Positions 5,958 to 6,025 of a DNA stretch of 6,025 bases are shown here, piece by piece. The position numbers were made by a program, and so were the translations under genes. Source of the DNA: Flavobacteriaceae bacterium UBA2765 (lineage in GTDB: Bacteria > Bacteroidota > Bacteroidia > Flavobacteriales > Flavobacteriaceae); contig DEIV01000138.1 of assembly GCA_002352665.1 (NCBI GenBank), positions 1 to 6,025 of the forward strand. Reading direction: 5' to 3'. The notes beneath the pieces are model-generated. The model had not been told where the DNA came from. It made no database searches and was given only the letters and a program-made list of their open reading frames with translations. The stretch's first letter is position 1. The number at the start of each line of letters is the position of its first letter.

Positions 5958-6025
5958 TTAAGCTGTTTTTTGTAAGACTTGTACTTGCATTCTTCTGCCG
6001 GTTTCTAATGCATTGGCGGTGTGGA
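5958..6025 (-). CDS. C-terminal fragment of an unidentified convergent gene
   Basis: On the minus strand one frame stays open from the right edge to a TAA stop at 5958-5960. It encodes a 21-residue tail that begins HTANALETGRRMQVQ and ends QKTA. The other two minus frames hit stops within this stretch or read poorly. The local rise in GC, the helical amphipathic character and the terminator just beyond support a real gene end. The fragment is too short to name, and I do not recognise its family. The gene continues beyond the window, and its orientation makes it a separate transcription unit from the uronate operon. Confidence 0.6.
   Translation of the reverse strand, partial: HTANALETGRRMQVQVLQKTA

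Overview
This AT-rich window (about one-third GC by eye) carries five complete, same-strand genes of hexuronate catabolism from what looks like a member of the Bacteroidota, most likely a flavobacterium. The reasons are the gene set, the lack of Shine-Dalgarno-like sequences in front of the starts (only A-rich leaders), a lipoprotein signal peptide followed by an acidic-basic 'export' stretch typical of the phylum, and G-run/C-run hairpin repeats between genes of a kind common in flavobacterial genomes. The genus cannot be read from the sequence.

Layout: positions 1-87 are a short lead-in, possibly the end of an upstream gene. Then follow uxuA (mannonate dehydratase, 88-1254), a 136-base gap filled with inverted repeats, uxaC (glucuronate/uronate isomerase, 1391-2788), a GH88 unsaturated glucuronyl hydrolase lipoprotein that starts with TTG (2812-4005), kduI (4008-4853), a 74-base gap with a second G-rich repeat, and kduD or a gluconate-5-dehydrogenase-like SDR (4928-5719). 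A long, bidirectional intrinsic terminator lies at 5831-5868. The window ends in the C-terminus of a convergent minus-strand gene (5958-6025), which I cannot name.

How the genes work together: polysaccharide lyases (outside this window) cut uronate-containing polymers and leave unsaturated uronates on the new non-reducing ends. The GH88 enzyme, outside the cytoplasm, releases that sugar, which rearranges spontaneously to 5-keto-4-deoxyuronate. After import, KduI isomerises it and KduD reduces it to 2-keto-3-deoxygluconate (KDG). Ordinary D-glucuronate from the same polymer goes through UxaC to fructuronate and, after a reductase not seen here, through UxuA to KDG. Both branches meet at KDG, whose kinase and aldolase are also outside the window. 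Having UxaC and UxuA but no altronate-branch genes here favours a glucuronate-containing polymer (ulvan, glucuronan, glycosaminoglycan or similar) over pectin, but this is inference.

I found no evidence for an undescribed system. The points worth a second look are the repeat-filled intercistronic gaps, the TTG start, the likely surface export signal, the substrate identity of the SDR, and the missing fructuronate reductase.
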